Shown here: positions 11,647-21,640 of the stretch, piece after piece | Layout of the letters: each line of letters starts with the position of its first letter | Numbering within the stretch: position 1 is the first letter of the stretch | Origin: Rhabditophanes sp. KR3021 | Taxonomy: Eukaryota; Nematoda; Chromadorea; Rhabditida; Alloionematidae | DNA length: 64,000 nt | Direction: 5' to 3' | Assembly (NCBI GenBank): GCA_963281155.1 | Contig: CAUJLY010000004.1 | Location: 248,001 to 312,000 of the forward strand | The notes under the pieces: model-generated | Told to the model about the DNA's origin: nothing | Seen by the model: only the letters and a program-made list of their open reading frames with translations | The model's database searches: none | Program-made: the position numbers and the translations under genes

Positions 11647-13983
11647 TTATAAAAGATTATTTGATGATATTGGTGGAGCATACATCATTATGTATTTGTC
11701 CTCTCTGTACGTCTTACAAAACAAATTTTCTCTAAAGCGAGACTTTGAGGCGAAATCAACTGGTGAAACGATGACCTCGAATTTATATTTGAATTGTTTC
11801 TCTGCCAAGTCTCCTAGTTGCATGGCATGTTTGTGAAGATTACATCCGTTCATCTTTTTCTTTTTAAAGTCCTTCAAGCCGTTTTCGATTAGGGAATTTA
11901 GTTCTTCACTACAACAAACAAGTTCTTTCTCTCCCGTAAAACAGAGCTTCTCGTTGAAGGTGCCACTGTTGTTGACATCTGAGTCAAAACCTTCATCGAC
12001 AGGTGCATTCTCGTCCACTACTTTAGTCCGTGTCGTTGTTTTTGGCATCGAGGTAGGTGTAACATTATTAGATGGATGTTGTTTAGTTGGTTGGAGGGTT
12101 GTTTGGCTTGTTACAGCTTGAGCAATGGTCCCTCTAAAATTAGAGTGGGTTGTTGGTTGTGGAGAGACGTGGAACACATCATTGAGATTAGATTGGGTTG
12201 GATGTGTTTGGTGGTTTGATTGTGGAGTTGTTGTAGTTGGGATGTGGGGATTTGTCGCATGTAAATTAGTTGAAACAATTGGATTGACATTATTAGGAAC
12301 ATTCCCAGTCGTGATGTGACTACGTAATGGCTGTCTTGGTCTTACCGGAGGCGATGATACGAATCGTTGCTGGTTAGTAATGGTTTGTTGTTTCGAATTG
12401 TGTGGTTTTGTTGGGTATGCAATCGGGGTGGATGGTTCTGTGTATGGATTTGTTTCGTCGACGTACTTAAAGGATGGGGTGACTCGAGATGGGGTCACGG
12501 CAATTGTGTGAGTTGTTGTGGCAACACGAGCCTTAACTGGAACAACGACTTGAGGAGAATAAGTTGTTTTGCGAAGTGTCGTTTCAACTAGCTTGTGAAT
12601 TGGCTTATCAACTTGGATATGCCCTTGGGTTGGCTTTAGTTGGGGTGATGGTTGAGACCTAATATCATATCCGGTATCTTCAGTTGTCTGTAGACTATGA
12701 TGTGTCGGCGTCGCCTTATGTTGTTGAGTAGGTGGTGAAGAAGTGGTTACCTTTTGAACGGGTCCCACATTTCTGATACCTGGTGGCTTTGTCTTTTTAT
12801 CCCCAACAAACTCATATCCAGCTTGGGCATTTTCAACTAACACCTTTTGAGAGTTTTCAGAACTCGGTATAGTTTCTTCGACAATACTATATAGTTCCTC
12901 TTGAGCAATTGAAGAAGGTTGTACATTGGTTGGAATAGATGGGTTGCTGCTTATCACTTCATTATTTTCCAAAGTAGTGTCAACCGATCCAGATTTTGTC
13001 TTTCGTGTTTGGTTATATCCTTGCTTGTTGGAATTAGTAGATTTGATTGAATTAGAAGAACTTGTTTGTTTTCGTGGCAAAGGTCTTACTGCCTGAACAG
13101 GTTGTGGATGGTAAGTTGTTGGGTTTGCAATTGGTTGTTTATATGTATTCGTAGGTTGCTTATTAGATCCATAGGTGTTTTCCACATTTTTGTTGGAGTC
13201 ATATGTGTTTTCCACATTTTTGTTAGAGTCATATGTGTTTTCTACACGTTTGCTACTTTCATAAATATTTTCAACATTTTTGCTACTTTCATAAACATTT
13301 TCAATTTTTGGAGTTGCTTTATAAATATTTTGAACTTTAGATGAAGGTTGTTTATAATTATTTTCAAGTTTGGGTTGGTATTTATTTTGGGCTTGCTTGT
13401 TGTCGTTTGATTCGTAATTATTTGCAATTGACTTGTAATTATTTGCAGGATTTGATTTATTCTCATTTGACTTATCAGTATTGTAATTAGTTTGTGAAGC
13501 TTCATAAATATTTTGATTTAATTTCACTTGCTTCAGTTCCTGCTTCATTACTGGCTTTGCTTGAACTTCGTAACCTGGTACCGTATTGGTTGGTTCAGGT
13601 CGATTAGTATCTGGTTGTGCAACTTTTTGGTGTGGTTTGTGTGTTGTTTCAAGAGTAATTGTTGGCTGAGTTGCTGGCATATTAATATTAACTTTTCTTT
13701 CCATGTGCTCAGTAGTAAATTGTTGTTGATTTTCATACAATGGAGCAGTTCTGTATGATTGAATTAGAGGACTACTAAATGACCCTAAGGAAACTGTTCG
13801 TTCCCCATTTCTTTCTTCTAAGTTAAAGACAATTGCTTCTCTTTTAACGATATTACTCTAAAAAAGAAACGAAGCAAGTTTAAATACAAATAAGTAAGGT
13901 TTAAGTATTAAAATTGACAAATTTACCTGCACAAAAACCGTCGAAAGGAGAAAAAGAAAGACAGGAATATTAGTGGTAGGCAT
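11647..13983 (-). CDS. Ground-like (Grl) domain protein, secreted, repeat-rich
   Basis: Predicted 755-aa secreted protein of the nematode hedgehog-related Ground-like family. Exon 1 (13983-13927) encodes only a 19-residue signal peptide (MPTTNIPVFLFLLSTVFVQ); a 69-nt intron follows; exon 2 (13857-11647) carries the rest. Residues about 655-755 are the Grl domain: vicinal Cys-Cys (ELVCCSEEL), a further Cys after NG, the block FEVIVSPVDFA, then LFCK and the YAPP tail. The centre is long, low-complexity and rich in Thr, Pro, Gln and Asn, with a tandem repeat of VEN-x-Y-x-S-x-K units. A Lys-Arg pair lies just after the signal peptide. An acceptor (ATATTTAG) is 12 nt before the ATG. Such proteins are generally linked to cuticle or apical matrix; that role is inferred. 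Confidence 0.9.
13171..13380 (-). repeat. Tandem 30-nt coding repeat in the Grl gene
   Basis: Seven successive 30-nt units with exact spacing, the first five well conserved and the last two degenerate. Each unit encodes ten residues of the form V-E-N-x-Y-x-S-x-K-N. The period of exactly ten codons keeps the frame, so copy number could vary without disrupting the protein. Confidence 0.85.
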
Positions 13984-14368
13984 GGTGAAAGAATGCTAAA
14001 TATGAGAAATAACCGATCGCAAAGAAAGTTCCACTTAAATGTTTCTATTCTGATCCCAAACGTCCTAATTAATTGCATCTTATATAAATCTTTTCCCTTT
14101 TCATAGGTTATTAGTTAATGAAGATATAACTAGGAAAAAGGTTACCAAAAAGGATAAAGGAATATTAATGTGCGAGTATGTTCGACAAAATGATCCAAAC
14201 CAACTTTTTTAAATTAGTACAATACGAGAACATTCAACTTCTCCAAGTAAACTTTTTGTATGAACATTAAGTTATGTCAAAGACAAACTCTTTTTATAAA
14301 TTAGATCGTACACACAAAAATAATTGAATTTTTTAATTAAACTCTTCTCAAATAATGTTGTAAAAAAG
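13984..14368. other. Intergenic spacer upstream of the Grl gene
   Basis: AT-rich 385 nt that separates the Grl gene from the 3' end of the thioredoxin-like gene. It likely contains the Grl promoter; the acceptor just before the Grl ATG is at 13997-13996. No other feature is seen. Confidence 0.5.
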
Positions 14369-15540
14369 TTATGTTCCATCCAATCCCCAAAAAATGCTAA
14401 TTCCAAGGACCAAAGTAGCAATTCCTCCAATAAAACCAGCAATCATCAAGTTTCTATTCCATTGAATTTTGACAATATTATACTCATCAACCAAATATTG
14501 GAGTTGAATTTCAGTCAAAGGTGCCTTAATTTTGGACCATTCATTTTCAATCTCATAATAATTAGCCATAGCATGTTCAACAAATTTTCGTACTATTTTG
14601 GGAGATAAAATTAACGGGATCTCTTTGTATTTTCCTTTGTGGCATAAGAGTAGGATTGGACAAGTTTTGCGGTAAATGTCCGGCAGACGGATGTCTAATA
14701 TGACGTTGATTTCGGTAGTCAGTAAGTTGTCAAATAGAACAAATTCTACATTTTCATTTTGTAATGAACGAATAGCGTTTTCAAAGCTATTTTGACCATA
14801 TGCCGGGCAATTGTACGTTTTCTGAAAATGAAAATAAATCAAATCAAATTTGTTGGAAATGTCATTGTCTATTGATGTGATAAAAGTATCTATTTCATTA
14901 TAGTCATTTAATATAGTCTTATTAATTGTTTCAAACTTTTCTAACCATTCATAAATATCCTTTGATTTTAGGGAACCATTGTAGGGAAAACCCTTTTCAC
15001 CGACGAAATATAATAATTTCTTTGTTTCAAATTTAACCATCTTCTCAATATTATATGCTTCTATTTTTTCTTTCTTTAATAGAAAATGGAAACTAATGGC
15101 GTTTGTCTTGGGTATATTTAAATCCTTTTGAAGCTGACGTATTATTCTGGGAATCTATAAGTAACAATAAGTATTTCTATATTAAAATAGCTTATTTATC
15201 TCTAAATACGAATTAACAATTCAATTATTAATCAACAATAAACATTTACTAATTAAATCAACGTCCATTAACTTACTCCTTCTCTCTCATCGTGACATAC
15301 TCTATCACAAATTAAGATAACCAAACGTTCGTCTAATGTTTTATTTTGAATAGCATAGACGGCTCTTTGAGAGTTGAGATCATGAAGCATGCTAATATTT
15401 AGTTCAACCGCATCTATGATTTCATAATTATTAACAAATTCTCCTAATAAAGGAAATTGACTTGACTTAGTTGAGCATTCTTTTATTGAAGTTGAAAATA
15501 TCAAAATGATAAAGAGAGTTAAGCGGCGTAGCAAAGTCAT
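14369..15540 (-). CDS. Type I membrane protein, possibly divergent thioredoxin-fold
   Basis: Two exons (15540-15277 and 15154-14369, phase 0, intron 122 nt) give a 349-aa protein with an N-terminal signal peptide (residues 1-22), a large luminal or extracellular part and one transmembrane helix near the C-terminus (about 322-342, LMIAGFIGGIATLVLGISIF) ending GLDGT. The segment LLYFVGEKGFPYNG...IYEWLEKF resembles the C-terminal half of a protein-disulfide-isomerase a domain, and the later ACPAYGQ-like stretch with LPDIYRKTCPILLLCHKGK resembles a second thioredoxin-like domain, but no CxxC active site is present. The fold call is therefore tentative. It lies 177 nt downstream of PIH1D1 on the same strand and may be the last member of the operon-like cluster. 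Confidence 0.6.
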
Positions 15541-15717
15541 TTGAACACTGATATTGGCTTAGGAAAGCCACATTCAACAAGCCAATATAAAATATAATAA
15601 TCATATATAACAACAAGTGATGTATTAAAGGCCAGCTGATGGCAAAAGTATACGAAAATCAATCATTAACACTTTATTTAATCAGACATAACAACCACAT
15701 ATAACAATGATAAAACT

Positions 15718-16626
15718 TTAAAAAGGCAAATTTATTGGTGCGGAGATCGTGATCAATTTATTCTTTTCATCAAAGGTAATTTGTGCTTCTTTACTGTTGA
15801 GTGTAAAGCAACTGTAGAAGTCTGCAATTTTGTTGGTTTGATTGGCAATAATAACAATATGATCTTCATTCATTTTGACCATTGTATCGTTGAGGGAGTG
15901 CACTTCAGGTGGAGTTGTAATTTCCATTTTGGTTACACGTTCTTTTTGATTGACAGACATTACTACGTTCTTGAAATCGTCCTTACCCAACACAATTTTT
16001 TCATATTCAGCAAAGTTATGCTCATACTTTTGGTCGGCTTTAGGGTCTTTTTTGTTGGATCCTTTAGGTTCATTGATATCTTGGATGAAAGGTTCGGCAG
16101 GCGTTTTTCTGATCTTTTGAATTGTCACTTCACCCATATACATTTTGTTTTTCAATTCCACACTCTCACTTGGATCTAAAGTTATTTGATGTTTGTCACT
16201 CAGCAAAGAACAGGCAATAATAATAACGAGTTGTCTAAAGAACAAACTATTCTTGACTCTTTTTTCATAAAAAAGTGTGTTAATCAACAAATCACATTTC
16301 AGAGCATCTTCTCCCTTAGGAGTTTTGACCGGAAGGACATCACTGACACTCATCGGAATCTTGAAACCACCCAACTCCTCCTCACTCATCTCCCCAACTT
16401 CATCTTCCGTATAATCTGTGAGTGGGTAAGGTATTTCCTTGCAATGGCAAACGTTGAAAAAAAATTTCATGTCTTGTTGTTCTTTCATCCTCATGCCTTC
16501 CACCTCGATTGTTCCATTTTCAAATTGCATTGACTTGAATTTGGCACACCACCCCATACTTGGTGTTATTAGGTGGAAGTCCTTGTTGCGTTCAATTTCT
16601 TCCGCACTTGTTATCTTGATGGACAT
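15718..16626 (-). CDS. PIH1D1: PIH1D1 homologue (R2TP complex adaptor)
   Basis: Single-exon 302-aa protein of the PIH1 family. In the R2TP co-chaperone complex (with RUVBL1/2 and RPAP3) PIH1D1 binds phosphorylated clients such as TELO2 and helps HSP90 assemble snoRNPs, PIKKs and RNA polymerase II. The PIH domain spans about residues 45-175: MKFFFNVCHCKEIPYPL, then GGFKIPMSVSD, then the helix NSLFFRQLVIIIA. The C-terminal 110 residues form a CS-like beta domain ending in TISAPINLPF, which matches the end of the human protein in character. An acceptor (AATTTAG) sits 5 nt before the ATG and the stop of YIPF5 is 153 nt upstream, so it is probably trans-spliced from a shared transcript. AATAAA lies near 15675. 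Confidence 0.88.
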   Translation of the reverse strand: MSIKITSAEEIERNKDFHLITPSMGWCAKFKSMQFENGTIEVEGMRMKEQQDMKFFFNVCHCKEIPYPLTDYTEDEVGEMSEEELGGFKIPMSVSDVLPVKTPKGEDALKCDLLINTLFYEKRVKNSLFFRQLVIIIACSLLSDKHQITLDPSESVELKNKMYMGEVTIQKIRKTPAEPFIQDINEPKGSNKKDPKADQKYEHNFAEYEKIVLGKDDFKNVVMSVNQKERVTKMEITTPPEVHSLNDTMVKMNEDHIVIIANQTNKIADFYSCFTLNSKEAQITFDEKNKLITISAPINLPF

Positions 16627-16779
16627 TTGGCCTAAATTTTAGGTATTAATTTCATTACTCGATTGAAGGTAAAATATTTGTAAAGTTAAAAACATTTTTA
16701 AGCAACAACAACAAATACTAATGTTTATTCAATAAATTAGTCTCTTTAGTTATTCCAATCATTATGAAAGTTGCCCAAT

Positions 16780-17466
16780 TTAGAAGATGGCGAGAAGGGC
16801 AAAGACGCCGTATAATAAAGTACAGGGATAAGCGACCAAGAATCGTTGATCGTGCATATCCAATGCGATTGTAAACCACTTTGAGGAAGAAGATGCACAC
16901 CAGAATACAGCTGCAGCAGAAACAACATATCCAACCAACCCTTGCAAGGATAGAGCTGCAGCGATGAATGATAAAATTGCCATCGGCAGCAAACAATAGC
17001 CTAAAACACTTGCAGTGCAAGTAAACGAAATCTTGTTCCTGTCTTCGGCCATCAGGTTCAAGAGGGTATAAATTCCTACGGTTCCTATCCCACCCATCCC
17101 ATAAATAAACCCAAATTGAAGCTTCCCATGCAACAACAACGAAAAACCAAACAGCAAGCAAAAGACTAAGGGACCAGCCAAGTCTTGATCATTGATGACG
17201 TCAGCTGTAGCACTACCCCTTGGGTTTAATACTGAAATAGTTTTTTGCTTGATATGATCAAAATTGATGCCTAATTCCTCGAGGAGAGGAGCCTCGTTTT
17301 GGATGTCGTCGTAGTTTTTGTTGTCCCCTGATGCCGGTTCGGAGGGAATAAACATGTTGTTTCCGTATTGGTGTGTGTTGCCTCCTGCGTTGAATCCAGA
17401 GTTGGTATCTTGCGAATAGTTCTGCCATTGGGTTTGGTCGTACCAATTATTATCGAAATTGCTCAT
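16780..17466 (-). CDS. YIPF5: YIPF5/Yip1 Golgi membrane protein
   Basis: Single-exon 228-aa Yip1-domain protein acting at ER exit sites and the Golgi in COPII vesicle traffic, where the family binds Rab GTPases and Yif1. The diagnostic family block PLLEELGINFDHI lies at residues 60-72, followed by DLAGPLVFCLLFG and five hydrophobic helices, with LGYCLLPM and the C-terminal YPCTLLYGVFALLAIF that is nearly invariant in the family. The N-terminal 55 residues are cytosolic and rich in Asn, Gln and Tyr. An acceptor (TACTTTTAG) lies only 2 nt before the ATG; MRPL28 ends 129 nt upstream and PIH1D1 begins 153 nt downstream, all on the minus strand, consistent with an operon. Confidence 0.95.
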   Translation of the reverse strand: MSNFDNNWYDQTQWQNYSQDTNSGFNAGGNTHQYGNNMFIPSEPASGDNKNYDDIQNEAPLLEELGINFDHIKQKTISVLNPRGSATADVINDQDLAGPLVFCLLFGFSLLLHGKLQFGFIYGMGGIGTVGIYTLLNLMAEDRNKISFTCTASVLGYCLLPMAILSFIAAALSLQGLVGYVVSAAAVFWCASSSSKWFTIALDMHDQRFLVAYPCTLLYGVFALLAIF

Positions 17467-17595
17467 ATCTAAAAGTAAGTATTAATCAAAGTTCAAATAA
17501 AAGAATAAAGATAATGATGGCTTCAACCACTTTTGAGAACAAGAAAGTAAAAAAATCTATTAGTATCATCTATAACTAAAAACAATTAACAACAA

Positions 17596-18516
17596 TTATA
17601 TTCCCATTTTAACCTTCTTAGCCAACGGTTCCATAAATCTTCCAAACAATTTCTCTCCAAAGACACTTTTCGTTGGTTTTTGCTCATAATCTTCATCGAG
17701 GTCAGTAGAAGCGACTCCTTTCTTTAAGTCGTTAACTAATTCTTGTTCAAACCTATACTTGAGAGGTAGCGGAACTAGCGAATCTTCGAGATCTTGAAGT
17801 TTACGACACGCCTCATTTAAGTCTAGCCCAATCCATTCTGCTTCTTCCAAAGGCATCTTAAAGTCACTATATTTTTGGATGATATACTTTTTCTTCACCT
17901 CATCCTCACTATAAAAATCCTCCCTAGCCAAACTAATCAAAATGTGTCGTTTCAACTTTAAAGCCAATTTACTTGCCAAATCCAGGTCAGGTGTTCCTAA
18001 TAAATAATAATCCAAACCAAAAGCCTCATCAATTTGTCTCAAGGCACCTTCCGTAACAGTAACTTTGAGATGTTTATCCAAAACTTCTGAATACAACACA
18101 ACTTCTTTAACGGCCGGAAACCATAGATGAGGAATCCAATGGCGGGCCAGGACCTTTTTCTTAACAAATGGATTTGACTCTTTGTATCCTTTGACAATTC
18201 CTTCCCCTCCCCAAATTCCAAGATCAGCTTCGGGAGGGTAGATTGGTTGTATAGGTACAATTTCGTTTTGGATCATTTTTTTGGTATGAGTGTCCCAGGA
18301 GTATCTTTCCTTGACAGGCTCGTAATGGACAGGTTTCTTGGAGGCAATTATGTTTGCCCAGTAGTAGGTCTTGTAGTGTTCGGGCAAACGATGCACAATA
18401 CTATCCTTGTCATCCCAGATATCTTTGTTGCGCTGGATACGTTCTGCCTTGTCCCAACTGACAATCGGTTTAGGTAAAGCCGTAGTGACGGTTTTTAGAT
18501 TTTTAAATAAAGACAT
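17596..18516 (-). CDS. mrpl-28: Mitochondrial ribosomal protein bL28m (MRPL28)
   Basis: Single-exon 306-aa protein of the large mitochondrial ribosomal subunit. It matches metazoan MRPL28 over most of its length: LPEHYKTYYWANIIASKKPVHYEP near residues 43-66, then the core with RHWIPHLWFPAVKEVVLYSEVLD (about 124-146) and the ALRQIDEAFGLDYYLLGTP block (about 156-174). It is longer than bacterial L28, as usual for animals. The N-terminus is basic and lacks acids for the first 20 residues, compatible with mitochondrial import. Unlike the two genes downstream, it has no acceptor immediately before its ATG, as expected for the first gene of a polycistronic unit. Confidence 0.9.
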   Translation of the reverse strand: MSLFKNLKTVTTALPKPIVSWDKAERIQRNKDIWDDKDSIVHRLPEHYKTYYWANIIASKKPVHYEPVKERYSWDTHTKKMIQNEIVPIQPIYPPEADLGIWGGEGIVKGYKESNPFVKKKVLARHWIPHLWFPAVKEVVLYSEVLDKHLKVTVTEGALRQIDEAFGLDYYLLGTPDLDLASKLALKLKRHILISLAREDFYSEDEVKKKYIIQKYSDFKMPLEEAEWIGLDLNEACRKLQDLEDSLVPLPLKYRFEQELVNDLKKGVASTDLDEDYEQKPTKSVFGEKLFGRFMEPLAKKVKMGI

Positions 18517-19299
18517 GTCATAAATAGGATATGAAAATGTTATCTAGACGCCACGATTAAAAGTTCTTTCAACATTTGAGAGGATATAGTTTTCCAATTG
18601 TTTGGCAGATTGTCGGGTTGGGATGGTGGCAGTATTTATTTTGAATTTACAAATGGTTAAAATGATGTTAAGTATACGTGTGGAGGGATATCCATCCGAA
18701 AAATCAATCAAATATGGAGTTTGCTTAACATAGGGTGTTTTCCCGATTGAAAAAAATAAAATCCTTCCAAAAAAGATGGAGATTTAAGAAATTATAAATG
18801 GATTTTAGGCGAATTTGGACAGATCTAGACGGAAATGCATGGGAAAACATTATAAAATTAAATCCGTTCACCCACCCTTCAACTGGTATAGTCCATGAGG
18901 CCCTGTATTAATATTAAATAAGTGTATATTTTGTTGATTAATAAAAGGATTACGTGGTGTTAAGTTATTTTTCATTACTGTATTTCCGTATCAATTTTAA
19001 ATTTGCGTTCATTATTAAATCATAACAAAAAAGTTTGGTAACTGAATATTTCGTCTTTTTTAGTGGACATGTGTGAATACTTTAACAAGCGATTATGTCT
19101 TGGGTGTATTATTATTCGTGGCATGATTATCTTCAAATACCAATGGCCAGCACCTAAGACCATTACCACAAGACAACCTAGACCATACAAAGAATAGTTT
19201 ATCACATAAAGTATTTTTAAAGATCTTAATTTATTTAAAAGTAACAACAATGATAAAAAGCAAAAGTTGTATTAATAAAAGGCAACAAAGGAAAAACAA
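18517..19299. other. Intergenic, promoter side of the MRPL28 cluster
   Basis: About 780 nt between the first gene of the MRPL28-YIPF5-PIH1D1 cluster and the 3' end of the BTB-BACK gene, all on the minus strand. A 76-codon open frame on the minus strand (19250-19020, hydrophobic start, no ATG at its 5' end) is probably not a gene. The MRPL28 promoter should lie at 18520-18900. Nothing else is recognised. Confidence 0.45.
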
Positions 19300-20727
19300 T
19301 CAGCGTCTTTCGGTTCTGTTCTGTTGAAAGAGAGGAGAACAAAGTTTAGAGTTGCCATAATAGACTGCTCCATCTCCACTAGTATATTTCCTATTGGCAG
19401 AATATATAGTTCCATTGAAGGATCCTTTATTATGAGTAGTAGACCCACTTTTGTAGACATTCCAACTTTCTGACCTATTTCTTGGCTTGAAATCAACTCT
19501 AAACCCTGCGTTGACAATAAAGTCCATGAAAGCAGGAATCCTTGATAATGTGAAGTTTTGAGAAACTTGTTCTCTTAAAAACTTGTACCTGATTTCATGA
19601 AATTTCAAATTCTCAATTAAGTAGAGACAGAACACACTTCTGTCTTCAAAGTCAACTTGAATCCATCTATTAATCGTTAGCAAGAGAGTTTCTTGATCCA
19701 CACACTCTACATCTTTCACCAAACCGAAGATGAATTCAACACTTGACCCATCAAAAGCATTCATTCGGTTGAGATCCTAGAATAAGTTGGTACAAGGGCA
19801 AAGTTATGGCATTTATTACCTTAAACTTTTTGATGACCATATCTCTCAAATGAGGCACATAATTTACTTGTCCCCCCACAGGTATGTTTTGCAAAAGGGT
19901 AAATAAACTTTCCGTTGGACAGTAAAAATGGATAAAGTCAATGATTCTTTTCTAAAAGGCTTTTTAAAAGGCATGTAAATTAATACTTACGTGCAAAGCA
20001 GTTGACTCGAATCGTTCTTGAATGGCTATGATATCACCCAAATTACCTGGAGTGATATCGATACTTTTACCACCATAAGCAAACTTTGGTAGTTGACACT
20101 TGATAAATTGGTTTATCTTAGTCACCTCAATGTCAAAAGTGTTGTCGTGGAGATGTACCAACTGCCCAAAATCACATTCTGTTTCAATCCATTTACAAAT
20201 GCTTTCCTAAAATGTAATAGTTAACAGAAATGTATTGTATTTCAATTGCCTCGAGATCCTCAGATTGGAGTCTTTTGTGCGCCATGACCAAAGGAAAGAC
20301 CGTGTCTTTTGTTATAGCGTAACTTTCTTCTCCATAAAAATAGTTTAGAAATGTTGTGAATGTGTCATGATCCAAATCCAGGAACGTGTACTTTGCTAAA
20401 AATGTAATAATCAACATTACGAGTAATTCATGTACTTACAGATACCAGGATCTCCCAATAAGAGATTCTCAAAGAATGTGCAGCTTAAGAGTAACTCGTT
20501 TTTTGGCAGAACCAGCATTCTATCATCAAAAGATATTTGAATGTGCGTAGATTCCTTTGAAGGCAACATTGTCGGAGCGCATAAATATCGTATGTTATAA
20601 GATGGGCGAAGTAAGTCTGTTTGGATAAATGTTACTTATGACCTGTAACAGATTTTTTCATATCAAAGTGCAACTTTATGAGCATGTCAACTGTTCGATT
20701 TGGGATTTCAACGTTCAACGATGTCAT
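19300..20727 (-). CDS. BTB-BACK domain protein, 6 exons
   Basis: Predicted 410-aa protein with a BTB domain (about 45-135: fold starts at HIQISFDDRMLVLPKNELLLS, then FTTFLNYFYG) and a BACK domain (about 155-360, with INRWIQVDFEDRS), a typical cullin-3 substrate adaptor layout but with no kelch repeats; the tail (about 360-410) is rich in Gly, Ser, Asn and Arg. Exons: 20727-20643, 20616-20440, 20395-20250, 20206-19991, 19951-19820, 19776-19300, a coherent frame. Two introns are odd: intron 1 is only 26 nt (GTCATAAG..AAACAG) and intron 3 is GC-AG (GCAATTG..TTTTAG, 43 nt). If intron 1 is wrong, translation could start at the ATG at 20569 and still include the BTB fold. It resembles the kelch gene at 32.4-34.1 kb in style, not in close sequence. 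Confidence 0.75.
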
Positions 20728-20850
20728 TTAACCACTTACACTTAAAATAAATTAAAAGGCTTTACTATAAAGTAATAAATAAAATTAAACGTTGATTTTG
20801 GCCTCTAATGCAGGGGCAGTTATTTTTGTTGAGTCATATTTGTACTTTGG

Positions 20851-21300
20851 CTAAACATAAAAAACGGCAAAAATCATTGTCTAATAATAAAAATATTAAA
20901 TGCGAACAAATATAATGACTTACATAATTATAGCCACCGACTTCGTATAGGAAACCACCCAAAGTCAGTTCAATTGAAAAGCCTGCCGCATTTCCAGTTT
21001 TGAATAAAACCATGATTGTTGATATGGCTGTTGGGAAAAGTCTCACTGTCAAGGTATAACTACAAACAGTAAATGCAGATTGTAAAATTCTTAGAATAAT
21101 TGTTGGTGCGAGGTAGAGATTCTTGGATTCAATCATATTTGTAAAGGCAAAAGTTGCAGTCGCAATGGAACTAAAAAATAATCCAAAAATTGAAATCTAA
21201 ACAATATGTTTAAAAGGTTCTGATATGTATTTGTTTATAACTTACAAGTTGATCCAAAGTTAAAAATTCCAAACACCAACTTCTGACAAATTTAACTCTT
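20851..21300 (-). pseudogene. Truncated MFS transporter fragment
   Basis: Three adjoining exon-like pieces (about 21300-21246, 21196-20924, 20880-20851) join in frame through standard introns to give about 115 residues ending at a TAG. They contain LDQLISIFGLFFSSIATATFAF and the MFS-type block TVRLFPTAISTIMVLFKTGNAAGF...GGFLYEVGGY, the region around the start of the second half of a 12-helix transporter of the SLC18B1-like type. No upstream ATG exists in frame (a TGA precedes it), the early helices are missing and the protein stops after one more helix. It is best read as a gene relic; a functional short protein is unlikely. Confidence 0.65.
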
Positions 21301-21339
21301 CATTGTGATAAACTACTTGATACGCGATTTGATCTTTTA

Positions 21340-21640
21340 TTATCCTTACTTTTATATTGAAATATGTGAATTTTCAATAAATGCTGCCAGTTGATCGCAG
21401 CTAAAAATCTTTTTGTAAAAGTATTTCTTATATTAAAACAAATGTTTGGGTTTGCATAAGCTTTTTTAATAAATGCCAACAGTTGATTGCAACTAAAAAT
21501 TCTTTTTTATGAATGTATACCTTGTATTGAAAGAAATGGGTGTGTTTACATATATACCTCCAATAGCATATCTTCTTTCAACAGATGCCAACAGTTGAAC
21601 ACAATTACGAATTCTTTTTGAAAATGCATTTAATTGTTGT
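21340..21640. repeat. Three-copy degenerate tandem repeat, about 92-109 nt unit
   Basis: The core ATGCCAACAGTTGA-x-GCAACTAAAAATTCTTTTT recurs at about 21380, 21473 and 21583, and the intervening sequence (a TATTGAAA..AAATG..TTTGCATA-like block) is also shared between units, so the whole segment is a diverged tandem array. The core holds the near-palindrome CAACAGTTG. Function unknown. Confidence 0.7.

Noticed and set aside
19020..19250. 76-codon minus-strand frame with hydrophobic N-terminal half
   Set aside because: No ATG at the start, no splice context, and it lies in the 3' region of the BTB-BACK gene.
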